Assembly: GCA_910579575.1 (NCBI GenBank)
Contig: CAJTUM010000009.1
Location: forward strand, 32,035 to 80,472
Source: an uncultured Eubacteriales bacterium
GTDB taxonomy: Bacteria; Bacillota; Clostridia; Oscillospirales; Butyricicoccaceae
DNA length: 48,438 nucleotides
Direction: 5' to 3'
Positions 16,427-25,383 of this stretch are shown here, piece after piece (the first letter of the stretch is position 1; each line of letters begins with the position of its first letter). The position numbers and the translations under genes were made by a program. The notes below the pieces were generated by a model. That model ran no database searches and was not told the origin of the DNA. It was given only the letters and a program-made list of their open reading frames with translations.

Positions 16427-17566
16427 ATGAAAGCTTTGCTCATGACGGTGTCTGCCGGCCAGGGGCATACGGCCGCAGCCACGGCTGTGGAGGCGCGGCT
16501 GCGGCAGTTGGGCGCCGCGGCCCATACCATCGACGTTTATCAGCATATCAACAGCTTTATTGCGGAAACCCTGGATAAAAGCACAGCCCTTTACACCAAG
16601 GTGGCGCCGGACATTTATCGGATGGTTTACGATTATCTGGAGGGCGGGTCGGAGGCGGATCAGACCAATGTATTCCAGCTCGTGAACCGACTGTGCGCCT
16701 ATAAAATGAGCCGGCTGACAGAGGAATACGACCCGGATGTCATCCTGTGCACGCATGTATTTGCCGCTCAGCTGGCTGACGAGCTCAAGCGCCGGGGAAA
16801 AACCCGGGCTCATATTGTGGGCGTTGTAACAGATTATACCATTCACCCCTATTGGGAAACCTTGCCCCGGTTGGACTGGCTGATTGTGGCCGCCGACCCC
16901 TTGATTTATCGAGCAGTCAAGCGGGGGATTCCGCCTGAGAGAATCAAAGCGCTGGGCATTCCCGTCCATCCCAAATTTCGCGAAAGGTTGAATCAAACAG
17001 AGGCGCGGCGGCTGCTGGGGCTGAACCCGGAGGGCCCGACGGCTTTGATGATGGGAGGCGGCTTAGGCCACGGTCTTTCGCTGGAGGAGGCGGACAGGCT
17101 GCTGGACCTGCGGCCAGATTTTCAGCTCATGGCGGTCTGCGGAAGAAACCAGAAGCAGCTGCGGCGATTTGAGGAATATCGGCGGGAAAGGGGGCGGGAA
17201 AACCTGCGGGTCTTCGGCTTTGTGGATTGCGTACAGCAGATGATGGACGCCGCGGACCTGCTGATTTCCAAGCCTGGCGGGCTTACTGTCACAGAGGCTT
17301 TGGCCAAGGAATTGCCCATGGTTATTATCAGCCCTATCGCCGGCCACGAGGAGCGGAATCTGGAATTTCTGCTCAACTGCGGCATGGCTGTCAGCGTATC
17401 CAAGACTTTTCCGCTGGATGAAGCCGTCCATCTACTGTTGTCCTCGCCAGGTCGCCTGGAGCAGATGCGCCAAGCCGTCCGGGCGCAGGCCAAGCCCTGC
17501 GCGCTGGAAGATATCTGCCAATTTTTGCTCGATTTGCCGCCTCGCAGTTTCCCCCAAAACCCATGA
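16427..17566 (+). CDS. MGDG synthase/UgtP-type glycosyltransferase
   Basis: A 379-residue GT28/GT-B enzyme that probably adds sugar to diacylglycerol to make membrane glycolipid, working at the inner membrane face. The N-terminal MGDG-synthase domain starts with VSAGQGHTAAATAVEARL (Gly-rich loop and His), and VVTDYTIHPYW is characteristic. The C-terminal donor-binding half has MMGGGLGHG, then VFGFVDCVQQMMDAADLLISKPGG and TVTEALAKELPMVI. The same fold occurs in MurG, but length and the DYTIHPYW segment favour the lipid glycosyltransferase group. Start with AAAAGGGGGAAGAGG ahead. Confidence 0.9.
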   Translation: MKALLMTVSAGQGHTAAATAVEARLRQLGAAAHTIDVYQHINSFIAETLDKSTALYTKVAPDIYRMVYDYLEGGSEADQTNVFQLVNRLCAYKMSRLTEEYDPDVILCTHVFAAQLADELKRRGKTRAHIVGVVTDYTIHPYWETLPRLDWLIVAADPLIYRAVKRGIPPERIKALGIPVHPKFRERLNQTEARRLLGLNPEGPTALMMGGGLGHGLSLEEADRLLDLRPDFQLMAVCGRNQKQLRRFEEYRRERGRENLRVFGFVDCVQQMMDAADLLISKPGGLTVTEALAKELPMVIISPIAGHEERNLEFLLNCGMAVSVSKTFPLDEAVHLLLSSPGRLEQMRQAVRAQAKPCALEDICQFLLDLPPRSFPQNP

Positions 17567-17622
17567 TTCTTTGGGCTCTTTTTGATCGAGGGGTTTCCGG
17601 CCAATAAATCAATAATCACACG

Positions 17623-17652
17623 AAAGCCCTTGCTTCGGCAGGGGCTTTTTTG
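17623..17652 (+). terminator. Terminator after the glycosyltransferase
   Basis: AAAGCCCTTGC, loop TTCG, GCAGGGGCTTT followed by TTT; one G-U pair. Confidence 0.8.
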
Positions 17653-17702
17653 GCGCCAGATTTTTATGACAATCGAAATATTAAAAATTAAAATAATATG
17701 AG

Positions 17703-17732
17703 TTGACAAACTATATTATTTGAAATATAATA
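17703..17732 (+). promoter_or_regulatory. Consensus promoter with a palindrome over the -10 (PadR operator candidate)
   Basis: TTGACA (17703-17708), 17 bases, TATAAT (17726-17731). A 21-base AT-rich dyad, 17712-17732, has 8 of 10 pairs complementary and covers the -10. Autorepression by the PadR protein encoded next is likely by family habit but not shown. Confidence 0.7.
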
Positions 17733-17762
17733 TTGGCAAGAAAACAGAAAGCGGGTGGTATC

Positions 17763-18092
17763 GTGACGTTTCAACTGGGGTCCGCGCTGCTGGAGGCTTG
17801 CGTGCTGGCTGTGCTGGCTCGAGGCGACGCCTATGGCTATGTGCTGACTCAGCAGGTGGGGGCCGTAATCGAGGTTTCGGAAACCGCCTTGTACCCTGTG
17901 CTGCGCCGCCTGCAAAAAGACGGCGCCCTGACCGCCTACGATCAGCCTTATCAGGGGCGGAACCGCCGGTATTACCAGGTGACGCAGTTGGGGCAGGCCC
18001 GGTTGCGGCAATTCCGCGCAGAGTGGCTCTCTTATAAAGAGGCCGTTGATTCTATTTTGTTGGAGGAGGGACAAAAAGATGACCAAGGATGA
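17763..18092 (+). CDS. PadR-family transcriptional regulator
   Basis: 109 residues, the compact PadR subfamily: LLEACVLAVLARGDAYGYVL, the recognition segment ETALYPVLRRLQKDGALTAY, the wing GRNRRYYQVTQLGQ and a short C-terminal dimer helix. Start taken as GTG 17763 (MTFQLGS) because GCGGGTGG lies ahead of it; a TTG at 17733 is possible but falls on the promoter's start region. First gene of a three-gene operon with overlapping ORFs; in Firmicutes such PadR genes pair with HAAS-domain membrane proteins and respond to envelope stress. Confidence 0.9.
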   Translation: MTFQLGSALLEACVLAVLARGDAYGYVLTQQVGAVIEVSETALYPVLRRLQKDGALTAYDQPYQGRNRRYYQVTQLGQARLRQFRAEWLSYKEAVDSILLEEGQKDDQG

Positions 18093-18678
18093 ATTTTTGA
18101 TCCGACTGCGCACCTTGGTGAGCGATCTCCCGCCGGAGGAACGGGAGGATGTGATGAATTATTACGCCGAATATTTTGACGACGCCGGGCCCGAAAACGA
18201 ACAGCAAGTGATCCGCCAGCTGGGCAGCCCGGAAGATGTGGCCCGAGAGGCTTTGGGAGGCGGCTTTCAAGTCAGGCCAGAGGAGAGCGCTGGCGGCAGG
18301 CCGGCGCCCCGCCGCCGGGGGTTGAGCGGACTTTGGACGGCTGTTTTGGCGCTGTTTGCCGCCCCAGTAGCCCTGCCTCTTTTGTTTGCCGGCGTGTTGA
18401 TGGCGGCGGCCATGTGCTTGGTGGTTCTGTGTTTGCTGGCGGTTCCCTTCATCATAGCGGCGGCCTTTATGGCCAGCGGCGTGATGAACCTCATTCTGGC
18501 CTTCGCTTTGGGCAAGCTGGGTTTTGCCACCGTGTGCTATTTTTTTGGAGCCGGGCTGTTTATGGCGGCGGCGGGTCTGTTGGCCCTGGTCTTTTCCGCC
18601 AAGCTGCTGGTGTGGGGATTCCGAGTGATTGTCGATTTTGTCAACGATCTGCTGCATAGAAGGAGGAAACTACAATGA
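18079..18678 (+). CDS. DUF1700 (HAAS) membrane protein
   Basis: 199 residues. The N-terminal HAAS-type domain reads MTKDEFLIRLRTLVSDLPPEEREDVMNYYAEYFDDA, ending in IRQLGSPEDVARE, which is typical of DUF1700. An Arg/Pro-rich linker follows, then about four membrane helices. It overlaps the PadR gene by 14 bases and the next gene by 4. Proteins of this kind accompany PadR regulators and DUF4097 proteins and are thought to modulate membrane stress responses; the exact activity is not known. Confidence 0.87.
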   Translation: MTKDEFLIRLRTLVSDLPPEEREDVMNYYAEYFDDAGPENEQQVIRQLGSPEDVAREALGGGFQVRPEESAGGRPAPRRRGLSGLWTAVLALFAAPVALPLLFAGVLMAAAMCLVVLCLLAVPFIIAAAFMASGVMNLILAFALGKLGFATVCYFFGAGLFMAAAGLLALVFSAKLLVWGFRVIVDFVNDLLHRRRKLQ

Positions 18679-19781
18679 AATTGGGGTGGAAACGAATTTT
18701 GACCATTTGCGCCGCTTTGGGCTTGGCCGGGCTGCTGATCGCCATGGTTGGCAAAGCGCTGGGAGGCCGCACGGCGTTGGCGTTTCGGACGGACGACGGC
18801 ATGATGATTTATCGGCCCTGGGGCAGCGCCTTTTATGGTCTGGACGGCGGCTCCCAGCACGGCGTTGTAGACAATATGCTCCGCTTGGCACGTTGGGGCG
18901 AAGACTTGGAGGACTGGAGCGACGATATCGCCGACGATTTAGACGATTGGTTAGGTCAAGGGATGGAGGATTTTTTGGACGATATCGAAGACGGCTTTGA
19001 AGATTGGGCGGAATCGACTGATTGGGACGCTCTGGAAGTCGACATAAATCAATGGTTTGAAGAAGGAGAGGTTACTATGGGACCTGTAATCAATGAAAAA
19101 TTAGAAGAAATTCGGGATTTGGATGTGGCGACTATTTCAGCGCCGGTGCGAATCAAGGAGGGACAGGGTTTTGCCATCTCCATCGTCCAAAATAACGATC
19201 GGCTGGAAGTGGGATATCAGATGAAGGACGGCCGATTGACAGTGAAGGAACGGAAGATTCCGGGCCTCCATTTGAATCTCAACAATCTAAAATCCAACGA
19301 GATTGAAATCACCATCCCTGCCGGCGTTTCTCTGGGCGACGCACAGCTGCGCAGCGTCAGCGGCAGCATAGATTTGGATTTGGAAAACGCCGCAGCGGAA
19401 GCGGTGAAAATGGATACCGTCAGCGGCCGAATGAAGGCTGACGGATTCGCCGCCAGCCAGGCGGAGCTGCAAAGCGTTTCTGGCCGCATAGAGCTGGAGG
19501 CAGACGTGAGCCAGCGGACCGTTCTCCACAGCGTGTCTGGCAACATTCAAGCCGAAGGCCGGTTGACGGGGGAGATTCAGGTCGATACCGTTTCTGGCGG
19601 CGTGGATTTGGAAATCAAAGACCAGCCCAATTTATATCAGTATAACTGCTCCAGCACCTCAGGCCGCATCCAGATCAACGGCCAGTCCTATAAACGCAGC
19701 GTTTCCAAGGCCGACGGCTCCAATCGAATTGACGTCGTCACCATCAGCGGCAGAATTCAGCTGGAGTTTGACAAAGACTGA
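18675..19781 (+). CDS. DUF4097 beta-helix protein (putative adhesin family)
   Basis: 368 residues. One N-terminal membrane helix (residues about 10-30), then a very acidic stretch (DLEDWSDDIADDLDDWLG), then a repeated beta-strand domain. Here SVSG/TVSG turns recur about every 20 residues (RSVSGSIDLDLENA, DTVSGRMKADG, QSVSGRIELEADV, HSVSGNIQAEG, DTVSGGVDLEI, TSGRIQINGQ). This is the DUF4097 signature. The Trp/Asp-rich insert is unusual. ATG overlaps the DUF1700 stop; a terminator follows. Confidence 0.87.
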   Translation: MKLGWKRILTICAALGLAGLLIAMVGKALGGRTALAFRTDDGMMIYRPWGSAFYGLDGGSQHGVVDNMLRLARWGEDLEDWSDDIADDLDDWLGQGMEDFLDDIEDGFEDWAESTDWDALEVDINQWFEEGEVTMGPVINEKLEEIRDLDVATISAPVRIKEGQGFAISIVQNNDRLEVGYQMKDGRLTVKERKIPGLHLNLNNLKSNEIEITIPAGVSLGDAQLRSVSGSIDLDLENAAAEAVKMDTVSGRMKADGFAASQAELQSVSGRIELEADVSQRTVLHSVSGNIQAEGRLTGEIQVDTVSGGVDLEIKDQPNLYQYNCSSTSGRIQINGQSYKRSVSKADGSNRIDVVTISGRIQLEFDKD

Positions 19782-19806
19782 TCGTTCCAGCATAGGCTTT
19801 CCCAGC

Positions 19807-19842
19807 GCAGATAAGCGGCTTTTGCCGCTTATCTGCATTTTT
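19807..19842 (+). terminator. Terminator of the PadR operon
   Basis: GCAGATAAGCGGC and GCCGCTTATCTGC form a perfect 13-bp stem with loop TTTT, followed by ATTTTTG. Confidence 0.9.
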
Positions 19843-19916
19843 GTCTGCGGAATGCGCCTCTTGACTTGCCGGCAGGCAGGGGAGTATCATGAAGAAAACA
19901 AAGGAGGCTGCGAAAA

Positions 19917-21083
19917 ATGGAAATACAGAAGCAAATGGAGCAGTATATCGAAGAAAACCGGGAGCAGATGTTGGCGCTCTGGGAGCGGCTGGTTAACGCA
20001 GAGAGCTATGTGGGCGAAGCGGACAATGTGAACCGAGTTTTGGCCATGGTCCAACGGGAGTTTGAAGCCGAGGGTTTCGACTGCCGTTTGGAAGACGTAG
20101 GCAGTGGTTGGGGCGGAACCCTGGTAGGGACGTTGGGAGCGGAACGGGGAGGCAAGCCCATTCTGTTTTCCGGCCATTTGGATACCGTCTTTCCCAAAGG
20201 CAGCTGGGGCGAGAATCCCTTTGTCATTCGGGAAGACAAAGCATATGGCCCTGGCGTTCTGGATATGAAAGGGGGCGTGGTCGTCGCCCTATATGCCGTC
20301 AAGGCTTTGAATCAGGTTGGATATCGGGAGCGGCCTCTTAAAATTATCTTCTCCGGCAATGAGGAAAAAGGCCATATCAATTCCACTGGCGCGCAAGTCT
20401 TTTTGGAAGAGGCTAAAGATTGCCTCTTCGCGTTCAATATGGAAACCGGCTTGGCGGACGGCTGTCTGTGCGTGGGGCGCAAAGGTCATTTGGGCTGTCG
20501 AATCGTCGTAAACGGCGTGGAGTCCCATGCAGGCAACGATTTTGAAAGCGGCCGTAGCGCCATTGAGGAGGCGGCCCACAAGGTTTTGGCTATTCAGGCT
20601 CTCACCGACCTGGAGGAGGGAACCACTGTCAATGTGGGCGTGATTCAGGGGGGCACAGTGGTCAACGCAGTGCCCGGCCAATGCCGGTTTGAGGTGGATA
20701 TTCGGGTGGCCAAAGAGGAGGGACGCCGGCGAATTAAGGCGGCGCTGCCTCAAATTGTTCAACAGTGCGCGGTGGAGGGGACCTCTGCGACATATGAATT
20801 CCAGGGGGATTCTCCGATTTATGAAACCACGCCGGAGGTGGAGCGCTTTTATCGGTTTGTCTGCCAGATCGCCCGAGAACAGGGCTTACCGGAGCCGGGC
20901 CGCCGGGTGTTGGGCGGCTTTTCCGACGCGGCCTATGTTTCTTTAGCGGGGACGCCCGTCCTCTGTTCCTTTGGCGTCCAGGGCCAATGGAACCACACCA
21001 AGCGGGAATATGCCTTGGTGGAAACCTTGTTTCAGCGGGCCAACTATATCGCCGCCATCGTCCAGCAGAGCGGGCGGTTTTAA
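19917..21083 (+). CDS. M20-family metallopeptidase
   Basis: A 388-residue two-zinc amidohydrolase of the M20A group (carboxypeptidase G2/ArgE/DapE-like), cytosolic. Metal ligands and catalytic residues: SGHLDTVFPKG (His and Asp), GPGVLDMKGG (bridging Asp), SGNEEKGHINS (Glu-Glu pair) and a late His in QGQWNHTKREYA. The dimerisation lid domain is present (GRKGHLGCRI, ESHAGNDFESG). Ribosome site AAAGGAGG ahead of ATG 19917. Substrate cannot be told from sequence; glutamyl or dipeptide substrates are usual for this subgroup. Monocistronic, terminator downstream. Confidence 0.9.
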   Translation: MEIQKQMEQYIEENREQMLALWERLVNAESYVGEADNVNRVLAMVQREFEAEGFDCRLEDVGSGWGGTLVGTLGAERGGKPILFSGHLDTVFPKGSWGENPFVIREDKAYGPGVLDMKGGVVVALYAVKALNQVGYRERPLKIIFSGNEEKGHINSTGAQVFLEEAKDCLFAFNMETGLADGCLCVGRKGHLGCRIVVNGVESHAGNDFESGRSAIEEAAHKVLAIQALTDLEEGTTVNVGVIQGGTVVNAVPGQCRFEVDIRVAKEEGRRRIKAALPQIVQQCAVEGTSATYEFQGDSPIYETTPEVERFYRFVCQIAREQGLPEPGRRVLGGFSDAAYVSLAGTPVLCSFGVQGQWNHTKREYALVETLFQRANYIAAIVQQSGRF

Positions 21084-21253
21084 GGCGTCCAGACGCTGCG
21101 AAGCGGCTCTTTGCCTGGGACCTCCCAAGAAACACAAACGCGCTTCGCGCCATGACAGTTCGGGAAATCGTCGGTTGAAAAAAGTTTTCGCTCCTTTTCA
21201 ATTGTGTTGATAAGATCGGCGGGCGGTTGGTCGGCCTTGTAAAAGAGAAAACA

Positions 21254-21293
21254 AACAGCGGGCTGGGACAAAAGTCCCGCCCGCTGTTTTGGC
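21254..21293. terminator. Bidirectional terminator
   Basis: AACAGCGGGC, GGGAC, loop AAAA, GTCCC, CCCGCTGTT then TTGG; lies between the M20 gene and the convergent potD. Confidence 0.8.
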
Positions 21294-21333
21294 GTGATAC
21301 AATTTGCATAAACCGCGTTCTCAGGCTACTCGC

Positions 21334-22383
21334 CTAATTGACGATGATTCTGGTCCAAAATTCGTCGTATTTGCCGGCCATATCGCCCAGGTCCTTGTAG
21401 ATCTGGCAACGTTCCAACGTTTCCGCGTCTGGATACTGGACGGGATCGTTTTTGATTTCGTCGGGCAAATTTTCCAGCACTTGGCTCTGCGGAGTAGAAT
21501 AATTGATGTACTCCCGGTTTTCGGCGGCAATCTCTTCCGAGCACATAAAATTGATGAATTGCTCGGCCAGCTCTTTGTTGGGGGCGTCTTTGAGGATGCA
21601 CATATTGTCAAACCACAGGTTGGAGCCCTCGACGGGAATCACATAATTCAAGTCTTCGTTCTGCTCGATCATGGTGATGGCGTCGCCGCTGTAGCAGACG
21701 GCCATGGCCGCTTCGCCGGCGATCATCTTGTCCTTCACCTCGTCGCCGGTGTAGGCTAGCACCAAGGGCTTCTGTTCCATCAGCTTTTCCTTGGCCTCTT
21801 CGATCTGGGCTTCGTCTCGGGAGTTCATGTCGTAGCCGCAGACAATCAAAGCCACGCCCATGCTGTCCCGCACGCTGTTCATCATAAAGAAGTTCTTTTC
21901 ATATTTCGGGTCCCAAAGATCCGCCCAAGCGGTAATGGGGCCGTCTGTCATGGTCGTGTTGTAGATAATGCCCACCGTGCCCCACATATAGGGCACGCTG
22001 TATTTGTTGCCCGGGTCAAAATCGCGGTTCAAACAGTAGTCGCTGATATATTGCAGGTTGGGGATATTATCCAGGTTCAGTTCGGCCAGCATATCCTCCC
22101 GGATCATGCGCTCGATCATGTAATCAGAGGGGATAACCACGTCATAAGTCCCCTTCACCGTTTTCAGCTTGGTGTACATATCTTCGTTCTGTTCGAACAT
22201 CTCATAATTCACCTTGCAGTCAAACTGGTCTTCAAACTTTTCGATGACATCTTCTCCGATGTAATCTCCCCAGTTATAGACGTTGAGCGTCTGTTTGCCG
22301 TCGTCGTTCGCGCAGCCGGCAGCCAGCCCCAGAAGCATGGCCAAAGCCAATACAAGGGAAATCATTCTTTTCAACCCTAACAT
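21334..22383 (-). CDS. potD: Spermidine/putrescine ABC transporter, substrate-binding lipoprotein
   Basis: A 349-residue extracellular binding protein tethered by lipidation: hydrophobic signal and lipobox GLAAGC. The mature part opens with LNVYNWGDYIGEDVIEKFE, the PotD signature, and has VVIPSDYMIERM, YMWGTVGIIYN and YSGDAITMI with the binding-pocket aromatic and acidic residues. Start uncertain: AGGAG lies only 2 bases before ATG 22383, whereas TTG 22374 (MKRMISLVL) has an 11-base spacing and may be the true start. Last gene of potABCD; it is separated from potC by about 40 bases. Confidence 0.94.
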   Translation of the reverse strand: MLGLKRMISLVLALAMLLGLAAGCANDDGKQTLNVYNWGDYIGEDVIEKFEDQFDCKVNYEMFEQNEDMYTKLKTVKGTYDVVIPSDYMIERMIREDMLAELNLDNIPNLQYISDYCLNRDFDPGNKYSVPYMWGTVGIIYNTTMTDGPITAWADLWDPKYEKNFFMMNSVRDSMGVALIVCGYDMNSRDEAQIEEAKEKLMEQKPLVLAYTGDEVKDKMIAGEAAMAVCYSGDAITMIEQNEDLNYVIPVEGSNLWFDNMCILKDAPNKELAEQFINFMCSEEIAAENREYINYSTPQSQVLENLPDEIKNDPVQYPDAETLERCQIYKDLGDMAGKYDEFWTRIIVN

Positions 22384-22422
22384 CACTCCTAAAAATAAAA
22401 TAAATGTATCAGAACGGCCCTC

Positions 22423-23226
22423 TTATCGACGGACCTGTTTCTGCTTTTTGGCCTCTCGGGAAGAGCGCAGATTGATGAGAATCAACAGCAGCAGCACCGA
22501 GACAAACATAATGGCCGAAATGGCGTTGATCTCCGGCTTGACGCCTTTGCGCGTCATGGAATAGACCGTCATAGACAAAGTGGAGACGCCGCCGCCGGCT
22601 GTGAAAAAGGATACCACGAAATCGTCCAGCGAGATGGTGAAAGCCAGCAAGGCTCCGGTGACTACGCCGGGCATGATTTCGGGCAGCACCACCTTGAAAA
22701 AGGCTTGAGAAGGGGTAGCTCCTAAGTCCAGCGCCGCTTCAAACAGGCTGCGATCCATCTGGTAAAGCCGAGGCGCCACCGAAGTAATCACATAAGGCAC
22801 GCAGAAGGCGATGTGGCTGAGCAGCAGGGACACATAACCCAGCTTAAAGCCCAAAAAGGTGAACAGCAGCAGCAAAGAAATACCGGTGACGATATCTGGG
22901 TTAACCAACGGCAGGGAGGATACGTTGTTGAGCAGTCTGCGGACTTTCCGCCGAGAATAATACATCCCAAGAGCGGCCAGAGTGCCCATGACCATCGAAA
23001 CCAGAGAGGCGATCAGGGCGACGCTCAGCGTCGTATAAAGCGAGCGCATGATGGCGCCGTCTTCAAAAAGAGATTGATACCACTTGAGGGAAAAACCGCC
23101 CCAGGAGCCTCGAGATTTGTTGGCGTTGAAGGAATAAACGATCAGTACCGCGATGGGCGCATAAAGAAACAGAAAAATCAGAGCGGAATACAGGATGGAA
23201 ACGGGAGATTTTTTCACTTTTTTCAT
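22423..23226 (-). CDS. potC: Spermidine/putrescine ABC transporter, permease
   Basis: A 267-residue permease with six membrane helices. The ATPase-docking EAA loop reads EAALDLGATPSQAFFKVVLPEIMPG. The N-terminal LFLYAPIAVLIVYSFN and GGFSLKWYQSLFED are typical of PotC. ATG overlaps the potB stop by 4 bases, so the permeases are translationally coupled. The channel is formed with PotB, powered by PotA. Confidence 0.94.
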   Translation of the reverse strand: MKKVKKSPVSILYSALIFLFLYAPIAVLIVYSFNANKSRGSWGGFSLKWYQSLFEDGAIMRSLYTTLSVALIASLVSMVMGTLAALGMYYSRRKVRRLLNNVSSLPLVNPDIVTGISLLLLFTFLGFKLGYVSLLLSHIAFCVPYVITSVAPRLYQMDRSLFEAALDLGATPSQAFFKVVLPEIMPGVVTGALLAFTISLDDFVVSFFTAGGGVSTLSMTVYSMTRKGVKPEINAISAIMFVSVLLLLILINLRSSREAKKQKQVRR

Positions 23227-24053
23227 AGCAGCACATTCCCTCCCGCGTTTTCATCTTCATATTTGCGCGCGACGTTCATAGCCGCCAGAATCAGGACCAT
23301 CAGCGCCACGCTCATGGCGGAGCCCAGCCCCCAGTTGCCCACGACCTTGAACTGGTTTTCAATAATATCGCCGATCAAAGCCTGTTGGCCGCCGCCCAGC
23401 AGCCGGGAGATAATAAAGGTGGAAACCGCCGGCATAAAGGTCATGGAAACGCCGGAGATAACGCCAGGCAGGCTCAGCGGGAAAATCACCTTGCGAAACA
23501 CCACAAAACGGTTGGCCCCCAGATCCTGCGCAGCCTCCACCACGCTGGAATCGATCTTGACCAGCACGTTATAAATCGGCAGGATCATAAAAGGAAGAAA
23601 ATTATATACATTTCCCAAAATAACCGCGCCTTGGGTGTACATCAGGTCCAGAGGCCCCAGTCCCAGTTTGCCCAACAGGGTGTTGATCAGGCCAGTGCGC
23701 TCCAGCAGGGTCATCCAAGCGTAAGTACGAAGCAGGAAATTCATCCACATGGGCAGCACAAAGAGGAAAACCATGGTATCTCGAAGGCCGGGACGCATTT
23801 TGGATAAAATGTAGGCCATGGGATAGCCCAGAGCCAGGCAAATGAGGGTGGAAACCGCCGCCACCTTGATGGAGCGCCACAGCACCTGCAAATAAACTGG
23901 GTCTTCAAAATTGAAAAAGGCTTTATAATGCTCCAGCGTCAAGCCGCCGTTGGGGCCGGCAAAGCTATAGAACACGATTAGGATCAGCGGGGCCAGAATG
24001 AAAATCAGAGCGTAAACGGCAAAGGGCAGGCTGGCGTATCGAAATTTCTTCAT
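23223..24053 (-). CDS. potB: Spermidine/putrescine ABC transporter, permease
   Basis: A 276-residue permease with six helices. The EAA loop reads EAAQDLGANRFVVFRKVIFPLSLPG. Other PotB landmarks are LPMWMNFLLRTYAWMTLLE and YNFLPFMILPIYNVL. It overlaps potA upstream and potC downstream by 4 bases each. Works as heterodimer with PotC. Confidence 0.94.
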   Translation of the reverse strand: MKKFRYASLPFAVYALIFILAPLILIVFYSFAGPNGGLTLEHYKAFFNFEDPVYLQVLWRSIKVAAVSTLICLALGYPMAYILSKMRPGLRDTMVFLFVLPMWMNFLLRTYAWMTLLERTGLINTLLGKLGLGPLDLMYTQGAVILGNVYNFLPFMILPIYNVLVKIDSSVVEAAQDLGANRFVVFRKVIFPLSLPGVISGVSMTFMPAVSTFIISRLLGGGQQALIGDIIENQFKVVGNWGLGSAMSVALMVLILAAMNVARKYEDENAGGNVLL

Positions 24054-25150
24054 TCTTCCGCCTCCTTTGCCTCGTCAGACGGGTTTTGATCCTCCCGAAG
24101 GGATTTTTTCATGATGTGGATATCAAAGGGAGCCACTTGCAGGCCCACGTCGGCGCCTACCGCTTCCGGCAGAGTGGAATGGACCAGCCAACGGGCGCCG
24201 TCTGGGCTTTCCACCGTCATTTCATAGTGGACGCCTTTGAACACCAGATCGACGATGCGACCGCAGATCAGATGGTCTGCCGGCGGCGCGATTTTGAAAT
24301 CCTCCGGCCGGATCACCACGTCCACCTCTTCGTCCTTGCCAAAGCCCTGGTCCGTGCATTCAAAGCGTTTGCCGCCAAAGGAACAGAGGAAATCCCGGTG
24401 AATCACGCCGGGCACGATGTTGCTTTCCCCAATGAAATCCGCCACGAAAGCGTTGACAGGCTCATTGTAGATGCCGATGGGCGTGCCTTCCTGCTGGATG
24501 GAACCCTTGTTCATCACCACAATGGTATCGCTCATTGTCAGAGCTTCCTCTTGGTCGTGAGTGACGTAAATAAAAGTGATGCCCAGCTCTCGCTGGATTT
24601 TTTTCAACTCCAGCTGCATTTCCTTGCGCAGCTTTAAGTCCAAAGCGCCCAAGGGTTCGTCCAGCAACAGAACTTGGGGGCGGTTGGCCAGCGACCGGGC
24701 GATGGCCACCCGCTGCTGTTCGCCGCCGGAGAGAGAAGAGGGAATGCGCTTTTCATAACCCTCTAAGTTGACCAGAGCCAGCATTTCAGAAACTCGACGG
24801 CCGATCTCCTTTTCCGTTAGATGGTTGGTCTTTTGGTTGACGCGCAGACCAAAGGCCACGTTTTCGTAGACGTTCAAGTGGGTGAAAAGGGCGTATCGCT
24901 GAAACACCGTGTTCACCGGCCGCTTGTGTGGGGGCGTGTCGTTGATTGCCTTACCGTCAAAATAGACCGTGCCGGAATCCGGCGATTCAAAGCCGCCAAT
25001 GATGCGCAAGGTGGTAGTCTTGCCGCAGCCAGAAGGGCCCAAAAATGTGACGAACTCCTTGTCGTGCACATTCAGATTGATGGATTTCAAAACTTCCTTG
25101 TTTCCAAAATTCTTACGGATATTTTCAAGGCGGATCAAACAATCAGACAT
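24050..25150 (-). CDS. potA: Spermidine/putrescine ABC transporter, ATPase
   Basis: 366 residues. Walker A GPSGCGKTT, Q-loop FQRYALFTHLNV, signature LSGGEQQRVAIARSL, Walker B LLLDEPLGALD and H-loop YVTHDQEEAL, then a C-terminal TOBE regulatory domain (VVIRPEDFKIAP). Note FQRYALF where FQ(N/S)YALF is commonest. Start at ATG 25150 (MSDCLIRLENIRKNFG), with GGGGGATGGGAA ahead; the open frame further upstream crosses the promoter and is not coding. First gene of potABCD. Confidence 0.94.
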   Translation of the reverse strand: MSDCLIRLENIRKNFGNKEVLKSINLNVHDKEFVTFLGPSGCGKTTTLRIIGGFESPDSGTVYFDGKAINDTPPHKRPVNTVFQRYALFTHLNVYENVAFGLRVNQKTNHLTEKEIGRRVSEMLALVNLEGYEKRIPSSLSGGEQQRVAIARSLANRPQVLLLDEPLGALDLKLRKEMQLELKKIQRELGITFIYVTHDQEEALTMSDTIVVMNKGSIQQEGTPIGIYNEPVNAFVADFIGESNIVPGVIHRDFLCSFGGKRFECTDQGFGKDEEVDVVIRPEDFKIAPPADHLICGRIVDLVFKGVHYEMTVESPDGARWLVHSTLPEAVGADVGLQVAPFDIHIMKKSLREDQNPSDEAKEAEE

Positions 25151-25240
25151 TTCCCATCCCCCGATCAAAACGTTTATTTTTAAGGATTTTCTTTCATTGG
25201 CCGCAGCAGGGCGATTTTTAGGGCCCGATGCAACATACAA

Positions 25241-25269
25241 AATATATCCTCTGTGTGTCAAAAAGTCAA
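25241..25269 (-). promoter_or_regulatory. Promoter of potABCD
   Basis: On the minus strand TTGACT (25269-25264), 17 bases, TATATT (25246-25241), about 90 bases ahead of potA. Confidence 0.75.
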
Positions 25270-25383
25270 TGATTTTCGCGTATTTTTTGCAAAGATTCCA
25301 GAGGGGATTGAAAGGGGGTTTGAAAAAACTCTGAAAATCGCCGTTTTACGCGGTTTTACTCTGGATTACTCGCATCGCAAAAA

